The notes below the pieces were generated by a model, which had not been told where the DNA came from, made no database searches, and saw only the letters and a list, made by a program, of their open reading frames with translations. A program made the translations under genes and the position numbers. A stretch of DNA of 64,000 nucleotides, taken from Lachnospiraceae bacterium A2 (lineage in GTDB: Bacteria; Bacillota; Clostridia; Lachnospirales; Lachnospiraceae). Positions 58,738 through 64,000 of the stretch are shown piece after piece. Location: contig KE159636.1 of assembly GCA_000403315.2 (NCBI GenBank), positions 835,358 to 899,357 on the forward strand, written 5' to 3'. Every line of letters begins with the position of its first letter. Within the stretch, counting starts at the first letter, position 1.

Positions 58738-59817
58738 ATGCCAGTATTTAAGAATGAGGGCAACGGCACTTGGTATGTGATGGCGAGATATGTGAATTGG
58801 AAAGGCGAACGTAAGCAGAAATGTAAGCGTGGGTTTGCCACAAAGCGGGAGGCGCAGGAGTGGGAGCGGAAATTCCAGTTACAAAATTCCGCTGACCTTG
58901 GCATGGATTTTGAAGCCTTTACAGAGCTTTATGCGAATGATGTCAAGAACAGATTGAAAGAAAACACTTGGCTGACAAAGGAGCATATCATTCGGACGAA
59001 GATTCTTCCGTATTTTGGAAAGATGAAAATTAGTGGGATTGGCACAAAGGAAATCATTGCATGGCAGAATGAGCTGCTTGCCTACCGTGATGAAAAACGC
59101 AATCCCTATTCGCAGACTTACTTGAAAACGGTACACAACCAGCTTTCAGCAATATTTAACCATGCGGTGCGCTATTATGACCTCCGCTCCAACCCTGCGG
59201 CAAAGGCGGGGAACATGGGGAGCGAGGAACACAAGGAAATGCTGTTCTGGACAAAAGAGGAATACAGGAAGTTTGCGGATGAAATGATGGACAAGCCAGT
59301 TTCCTATTATGCGTTCCAGATGCTTTACTGGTGCGGAATCCGAGAGGGAGAATTATTAGCCTTGACCGCCGCTGATTTCAATTTTGATAAAGAAACGGTC
59401 ACGATTAACAAATCCTATCAACGCCTGCATGGGGAGGATGTGATTACTTCTCCGAAAACGAAAAAGAGCAACCGCACAATTAAAATGCCGAAGTTTCTCT
59501 GTGAGGAAATGCAGGAATATATCGGTATGTTGTACGGCTTAAAGAAGAAAGACCGCATTTTCACGGTAACAAAAAGCTATCTCCATCACGAGATGGACAG
59601 GGGCGCAAAAGCCGCAGGGGTGAAACGCATACGGATTCACGATTTACGCCACAGCCACATCAGCTTGCTGATTGACATGGGGTTCTCGGCGGTGGCGATT
59701 GCTGACCGTGTGGGGCATGAGAGCATTGAAATCACTTACCGCTATGCACATTTGTTTCCATCAAAGCAGACAGAGATGGCAGACAGGCTTGACGATTTAG
59801 GGAAGGGGGATTTTTGA
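58738..59817 (+). CDS. int: Tyrosine integrase of unit 5
   Basis: 359 residues. All catalytic residues are as in the unit 2 integrase (GIREGELLALT, HDLRHSH, RYAHLFP), with about seven substitutions by eye. Starts immediately after xis. Expected to act on the arm and core sites of unit 2 as well. Confidence 0.95.
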   Translation: MPVFKNEGNGTWYVMARYVNWKGERKQKCKRGFATKREAQEWERKFQLQNSADLGMDFEAFTELYANDVKNRLKENTWLTKEHIIRTKILPYFGKMKISGIGTKEIIAWQNELLAYRDEKRNPYSQTYLKTVHNQLSAIFNHAVRYYDLRSNPAAKAGNMGSEEHKEMLFWTKEEYRKFADEMMDKPVSYYAFQMLYWCGIREGELLALTAADFNFDKETVTINKSYQRLHGEDVITSPKTKKSNRTIKMPKFLCEEMQEYIGMLYGLKKKDRIFTVTKSYLHHEMDRGAKAAGVKRIRIHDLRHSHISLLIDMGFSAVAIADRVGHESIEITYRYAHLFPSKQTEMADRLDDLGKGDF

Positions 59818-59818
59818 T

Positions 59819-60154
59819 ATGTCGGCAAAGAATTTAGACAACTGCAACCGTTGGAGGAACAAGACCGTCGCCTTTCGGGTATCTCCTGAAGAAAATGAGT
59901 GGATTGACAAAGCGGTGCGGCTTTCGGGGCTTACCAAGCAGGACTATATCACAAGGCGGCTTTTGTGCCAAGATGTGGTCGTGCAGGGCAATCCGAGGGT
60001 GTATAAGGCTCTCCGCAACGAGCTTGCCGCTGTCCTTGCAGAATTACAGAGAATTGAAGCAGGCGGCAGCGTTGACAACGAATTATTAGATACTATCGAA
60101 TTGATTGCTATTATCCTCGGCGGTCTGAAAGGAGAGTGTGAAGATGGCGAATAA
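59819..60154 (+). CDS. mobC: MobC-type relaxosome protein (unit 5)
   Basis: 111 residues, differing from the unit 2 protein mainly by EWID for ERID and an added Asp-Asn near the C-terminal helix. Overlaps repA by 11 bp. Confidence 0.82.
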   Translation: MSAKNLDNCNRWRNKTVAFRVSPEENEWIDKAVRLSGLTKQDYITRRLLCQDVVVQGNPRVYKALRNELAAVLAELQRIEAGGSVDNELLDTIELIAIILGGLKGECEDGE

Positions 60155-61241
60155 AAAAGAAACGGCTGTCCCGAATGTATCTGTTGGCGCAGATACGGGG
60201 CAACCGCTTAATGTAAACAATAACAGTATAACCAATTACCCGCCGAAAAACAATAGCAAAGTCCTTGAAATTGTTTCTATGGCAGAATTGTATGATTCTG
60301 TATATCCGAGCAAGCCGCCCTTGATTGACGGTCTGCTCTACCCTGGGACTTATCTATTCGTAGGTGCGCCGAAGCTTGGAAAGAGCTTCCTTATGGCGCA
60401 GATTGCCTACCATATCAGTATGGGTGTGCCGCTATGGGAATATCCCGCCCGAAAAGGAACGGTCTTGTACCTTGCCCTTGAAGATGATTACCGCCGCCTG
60501 CAGGAAAGGCTGTACCGTATGTTTGGAACGGACGGGGCAGACAGTTTATTCTTTTCTGTTTCGGCGGGTAATCTTGGAAACGGATTGGATGAACAGTTGC
60601 AGGAATTTATGAAACAGCATACCGATACAAAACTGATTATTATTGACACGCTCCAAAAGGTGCGGGAAGTCGGCGGGGACAATTACAGTTACGCAAACGA
60701 CTATGAAATCATTACAAGGCTGAAACAGTTTGCAGACAGCTATGGTATCTGCCTCCTGCTTGTCCATCATACCAGAAAGCAGGGTTCTGATGATAAGTTT
60801 GACATGATTTCGGGGACTACTGGCTTGCTCGGTGCGGCTGACGGTGCGTTCCTGTTGCAGAAAGAAAAACGCATCGGCAATGCCGCCACGCTTGAAGTGT
60901 CGGGCAGAGACCAGCAAGAGCAGAAACTCTATCTCCTCCGCAATCCCGAAACATTGTTATGGGATTTTCAAAAGGCAGAAACAGAACTTTGGAAAGAGCC
61001 GCCAGAGCCTTTACTTGAGGAAATAGACAAAAGAATTACTGCCGACTGCCCCTTGTGGCAGGGGACGGCGACGGAGCTTGCGGCTTGGCTGGAAACAGGG
61101 TTACAGCCGAATAGCCTTGCACGGAAACTGAATGTCCTGTCGGGACGTTTACTCAACGAATACGGCATTTTCTATAAACGTGAACGGTGTCACGAGGGGC
61201 GTATGATAAAGCTGTACCGTGGGGAGCGTGACGGTATGTGA
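60144..61241 (+). CDS. repA: RepA-like helicase (unit 5)
   Basis: 365 residues from ATG 60144. Walker A GAPKLGKS and LIIIDTLQ identical to unit 2. The C-terminal ~70 residues (ITADCPLWQGTATELAAWLETGL) have clearly diverged from unit 2, as have the adjoining iteron sequences, suggesting co-evolution or exchange of the origin-binding end. Confidence 0.85.
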   Translation: MANKKETAVPNVSVGADTGQPLNVNNNSITNYPPKNNSKVLEIVSMAELYDSVYPSKPPLIDGLLYPGTYLFVGAPKLGKSFLMAQIAYHISMGVPLWEYPARKGTVLYLALEDDYRRLQERLYRMFGTDGADSLFFSVSAGNLGNGLDEQLQEFMKQHTDTKLIIIDTLQKVREVGGDNYSYANDYEIITRLKQFADSYGICLLLVHHTRKQGSDDKFDMISGTTGLLGAADGAFLLQKEKRIGNAATLEVSGRDQQEQKLYLLRNPETLLWDFQKAETELWKEPPEPLLEEIDKRITADCPLWQGTATELAAWLETGLQPNSLARKLNVLSGRLLNEYGIFYKRERCHEGRMIKLYRGERDGM

Positions 61242-61310
61242 CGGTGTGACGGTATTTTTAGGAGTGGGGTGCGGTACGGAAATAACCGTCACATCGACGC
61301 AAACCGTCAC
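61228..61310 (+). other. Iteron-like region, candidate replication origin of unit 5
   Basis: Three direct GTGACGGT boxes (61228, 61238, 61246) and two reverse ACCGTCAC boxes (61285, 61303), overlapping the repA stop. Boxes are more uniform than in unit 2. Confidence 0.5.
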
Positions 61311-61470
61311 GGATAAAGTTTTTGCGGGGTGCAGGGGGCTTTTTACAAAAAGCCGCCCTGTCTCGTCTGCCGACTCGGTCGGTTCGCAGCTTGTGTGCCA
61401 CTGGCACACGCTCACCCCTCGGAGAGCGCAAAACCTGCTTGCAGGCTGCATTTTTGTTGGCACAGCTGAC

Positions 61471-61507
61471 AAAAGTGCTTTTGCGTTACTTTCGGGAAAG
61501 TAACAAA
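61471..61507 (+). other. Candidate oriT of unit 5
   Basis: AAAAGTGCTTTTGCG then GTTACTTTC/GAAAGTAAC (61485-61504) and AAAG, identical to unit 2. Confidence 0.6.
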
Positions 61508-61560
61508 GCCTACCAGCCGAAAAGAAAGGGCGTGATTTTATAAGACGGACGATTAGTGCA

Positions 61561-62718
61561 ATGGTGGGGAAAGGCTCGGTCAACCATAACAGCCGAAAAT
61601 TTAAGGCTGAAAATGTGGATGGAGAGCGTTCACGCTTTAATGTAGACTATTGCAATGAGAATATAAAGAAAGTGTATCATAAGCTATTTGATGAAGCATT
61701 GCAGAGATATAACGAGAAACAGACAAGGACAGACCGACGCATTGCCGATTATTACGAGAAGATACGGAACTCAAAGCAGGAAAAACCGTTCCATGAACTG
61801 ATTTTGCAAATTGGCGATAAGGAAAATATGAGCGCAGGAAGTGAAAACGGACAGCTTGCAAGGCAGATTTTAGATGAATATTATCATGGATTCCAAGAAC
61901 GAAACCCTAATCTCTATGTATTTTCTGCTCATATCCATATGGACGAAGCAACGCCGCATCTGCATATTGATTTCGTTCCGTTCACGACTGGCAGCAAGCG
62001 TGGGCTGGATACAAGGGTATCACTGAAACAGGCGTTAGCGGCGCAGGGATTCAAAGGCGGCTCCCGTGGCGATACGGAGTGGAGCCAGTGGGTACAGTCC
62101 GAAAAAGAGAGTCTTGCCGCTGTGATGGGGCGGCATGGCATTGAATGGGAGCATAAAGGGACACATGAGAAACATTTGTCTGTCCTTGATTATAAAAAGC
62201 AGGAGCGGGAAAAAGAGGTCGTCCAGCTTGAGGGGCAGATTTCGGAGAAAAAAGAGGAATTTCAAGCATTGTCGAATAGGGTGGCGAATTACGACAAAGG
62301 TATGAATAACCTAAAAACACTGGAACAGGCGTTTGACACTTCTCCAGAGTACCAGTTGGCAGAGCCGCAGGGATTCATGTCTGCGAAGTCATATAGAAAC
62401 AAAGTGGCAGAGCCTTTGGTGCAAAAGCTGAAATCACTTGTTAGAACGGCTCTTATAAGGTGCTTTGAAGCGTGGGACAGCTACTATCGGCTGAACGTCA
62501 CAAACAGCAACCTCCACCGTGAAAATGAGGGGTTAAGGAAAACCAATGAGAAACTGGCAGGGGAAAATGAATACCTCCGTGCGGAAAACAAAGGTTATAA
62601 GCTGCTCCGCAAGGCATTTGGAAGTAAGCAGATAGACAATCTTTTAGAGCAGGCAAAAGTAGCACAAAAATCAAAACAGCGTGGGAATCACTTTAAAAAC
62701 AACAAAGAGGAAAGGTAG
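61561..62718 (+). CDS. mobV: MobV-type relaxase of unit 5
   Basis: 385 residues. HIHMDEATPHLHIDF active-site motif, GSVNHNSRKF near the N-terminus. Same upstream in-frame ATA (61540) as unit 2. Differences from unit 2 are scattered in the coiled-coil part. Confidence 0.88.
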   Translation: MVGKGSVNHNSRKFKAENVDGERSRFNVDYCNENIKKVYHKLFDEALQRYNEKQTRTDRRIADYYEKIRNSKQEKPFHELILQIGDKENMSAGSENGQLARQILDEYYHGFQERNPNLYVFSAHIHMDEATPHLHIDFVPFTTGSKRGLDTRVSLKQALAAQGFKGGSRGDTEWSQWVQSEKESLAAVMGRHGIEWEHKGTHEKHLSVLDYKKQEREKEVVQLEGQISEKKEEFQALSNRVANYDKGMNNLKTLEQAFDTSPEYQLAEPQGFMSAKSYRNKVAEPLVQKLKSLVRTALIRCFEAWDSYYRLNVTNSNLHRENEGLRKTNEKLAGENEYLRAENKGYKLLRKAFGSKQIDNLLEQAKVAQKSKQRGNHFKNNKEER

Positions 62719-62726
62719 GAAACACT

Positions 62727-63104
62727 ATGGAAAACAGGATTTATGACGAAAATAACGGTCTCTGGTATGCAAAGCAAGGCGACTATTACCTCCCAGAGCT
62801 TGCATTACCTCCCGAAGAAGAAAAGCCGATTGGCATATGGGGGCAACATCATTTGCAGTACCTTAAAGAGCATAAACAGTTCGTTTATCTCAATCTGTTG
62901 ACGAGCGGCAGGCTGAATGAATACCTTGCAAGCGTAGATGAACAGGCAGAGGATATGTTTTTTCGGCTGGTAAAGGAATATGCCAACAGGCAGGGAGTGA
63001 CGGAAAGGTTAAAAGAGGAAAATCAGCTTTTATGGGTTCAAAAAATGAATAATATTCGGGCTTGTGTGAGGGAGGTTGTGGAGGGCGAGTGTATCTATTC
63101 GTAG
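62727..63104 (+). CDS. tnpV: TnpV-family transposon protein (unit 5)
   Basis: 125 residues with the TnpV signature LWYAKQGDYYLPELALPPEEEKPIGIWGQHH. Second copy of the gene at 20360. A GGCACTCC/GGAGTGCC hairpin follows at 63113-63140, after which sequence similarity to unit 2 ends. Confidence 0.85.
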   Translation: MENRIYDENNGLWYAKQGDYYLPELALPPEEEKPIGIWGQHHLQYLKEHKQFVYLNLLTSGRLNEYLASVDEQAEDMFFRLVKEYANRQGVTERLKEENQLLWVQKMNNIRACVREVVEGECIYS

Positions 63105-63238
63105 TGACAAGTGGCACTCCTGCGATATGTGGGAGTGCCGTTCAATTAAGCAAAAGTAGTTCGGGGAATTGAAAAATCTCATAAATTCGTGTATACTTAA
63201 AAAAATTAGACTGAGAAATCGGAATTTGGGGAAATGAC

Positions 63239-63844
63239 ATGGATAAGAAAACAGAAGAATCAAGAATTGCGTACAATAAAATAGCATTTGAATATGATAC
63301 ATCAAGAGAAGGACAATATACCAGTTTTCACATTAACGAACTATCTAATATAATAGATTTGAGCGAAGGTGATATTGTTCTTGATGTTGCATGTGGAAAT
63401 GGAACTCTTTTGAGGGAATTATCGAAAAAAGCAAAAATACAAGCAAATGGAATAGATGTATCAGAAAACATGATTCATGCCGCAAAAATGCGTTATCCTA
63501 ATATGAATTTTGAGGTAAAGTCTTGTTATCCACTTGAATGGAAAGATGAAAGTATTGATATTATAACGATATGTTGCGCATTTCATCATTTTGATAATCC
63601 GCAAGGATTTGTAAATGAATGTAAAAGAGTCTTAAAGAGGAATGGTACAGTGTATATAGCTGACCCTAACTTTGGAGCAGTACTTAGATTTCTCGCAAAT
63701 AAATTTTGGTTGCCTTTTTCAAAAAGTGGAGATGTGAGGATATATAGCAAAAAAGAGTTAGAGGTTATTTTTTATAATTCTGAATTTAAAACCGTACAGG
63801 TTTATAGAAAGGATAGAGGGGTGTTTCTTAAAGCTAAAAAGTAG
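63239..63844 (+). CDS. Class I SAM-dependent methyltransferase
   Basis: 201 residues. Motif I VLDVACGNGTLLREL, then GIDVSENMI and DIITICCAFHHFDNPQGFVNECKRVLKRNGTVYIADP (ubiE/Methyltransf_11 pattern). Cargo of unit 5. Substrate unknown; small-molecule methylation is likely. Confidence 0.85.
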   Translation: MDKKTEESRIAYNKIAFEYDTSREGQYTSFHINELSNIIDLSEGDIVLDVACGNGTLLRELSKKAKIQANGIDVSENMIHAAKMRYPNMNFEVKSCYPLEWKDESIDIITICCAFHHFDNPQGFVNECKRVLKRNGTVYIADPNFGAVLRFLANKFWLPFSKSGDVRIYSKKELEVIFYNSEFKTVQVYRKDRGVFLKAKK

Positions 63845-63876
63845 CAATAAATTCCGAATTTGTAAAGGAGCAAACT

Positions 63877-64000
63877 ATGTCAGTCAATATAGCAGAAACA
63901 TTTGAGTTATTGCTAGATAAAAATAATAATGTTGCATACAAGGCATTACAGTTGTTACAAAAAGAAAGTGAAGAAAGAAATTGTGTTTATCCTTACATGC
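63877..64000 (+). CDS. Start of a gene cut by the window end
   Basis: ATG 63877 behind AAAGGAG, open to the last base (41 full codons). N-terminus MSVNIAETFELLLDKNNN is helical. Too short to identify. Follows the methyltransferase by 32 bp. Confidence 0.65.
   Translation, partial: MSVNIAETFELLLDKNNNVAYKALQLLQKESEERNCVYPYM

Larger units (their letters stand above)
57425..64000. mobile_element. Unit 5: second copy of the unit 2 type element (right end outside)
   Basis: TGATAAC arm pair at 57484 and the same gene order and near-identical proteins as unit 2 from XRE to tnpV. Lacks the IS110 copy, has a cloverleaf insertion, and carries a methyltransferase in place of marR as first cargo. The right end is not reached. 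Confidence 0.8.

Noticed and set aside
1..64000. CRISPR array
   Set aside because: No regularly spaced repeats with unique spacers and no cas genes; the only tandem repeats are the 12-bp MSES units and the heptamer pairs.
1..64000. Type IV secretion or conjugation genes (VirB4, VirD4, TcpA)
   Set aside because: None found; the elements are mobilizable, not self-conjugative, within this window.

Overview
The window reads as an accessory region from a low-GC Gram-positive gut anaerobe, most likely a Lachnospiraceae-type Clostridia. This rests on AAGGAGG ribosome sites, TTGACA-17-TATAAT promoters, Tn916-type integrases, MobV relaxases, TnpV and Vat-like cargo. No housekeeping operon or rRNA gene is visible. 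Everything interpretable is mobile-element backbone or cargo. All family names come from reading motifs; no database search was possible.

Main structural reading: the window is a head-to-tail array of integrative mobilizable elements (IMEs) stacked at one attachment sequence. A core GAGTTCGAATA recurs at 13376, 24486, 37463 and 57413. Each core has paired heptamers spaced exactly 11 bp on both sides, about 110 bp to the left and 71-81 bp to the right. The heptamer is specific to each unit and matches at its two ends: TGCTACT ends unit 1, TGATAAC bounds unit 2, TGATACC bounds unit 3, TGGTAAT bounds unit 4, and TGATAAC opens unit 5. I read these as integrase arm-binding sites around a common crossover core.

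Unit 1 (1-13375, left end outside the window) carries a tight operon. It holds a large truncated protein, a cysteine desulfurase, a PLD-nuclease/SF2 helicase, a 54-aa protein, a DndD-like SMC ATPase, a 183-aa protein, and a 910-aa protein with RNA-polymerase-alpha-CTD-like repeats plus a sigma region-4 helix-turn-helix. It looks like a DNA-phosphorothioation (Dnd)-type or other sulfur-linked defence system with unusual components. An AlbA_2/HATPase regulator and a MobC-type gene follow.

Unit 2 (13388-24485) has an XRE regulator, xis, int, mobC, repA helicase, an iteron-like region, an oriT-like region, a MobV relaxase and tnpV. Its cargo is MarR, a PNPOx-like protein, a KTR protein, an ImmA/IrrE protease with a DUF4411 PIN-like protein, and a tRNA 3'-end relic. 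An IS110-type IS splits xis from int.

Unit 3 (24497-37462) has the same backbone with diverged genes. Its cargo is a ClpP/SDH-like protease, two GNAT acetyltransferases, a Vat/CatB-like acetyltransferase behind a leader-peptide attenuator, YjdF behind a structured leader, an IS1111-type IS, and a DUF4062 protein.

Unit 4 (37475-57412) is plasmid/phage-like. It has a UPF0175/DUF3368 toxin-antitoxin pair, NAD-dependent DNA ligase, DUF932, a YqaJ exonuclease and a Rad52-like annealing protein. A D5-like primase-helicase is broken by an IS701/IS4-like IS (17-bp inverted repeats, 7-bp target duplication) and then by an IS200-like IS. Its xis, int, mobC and an Rpn-type nuclease lie at the right end.

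Unit 5 (57425 to the window end) is a near-copy of the unit 2 backbone. It differs by a 133-bp cloverleaf-like insertion, by lacking the IS110 copy, and by carrying a methyltransferase as cargo.
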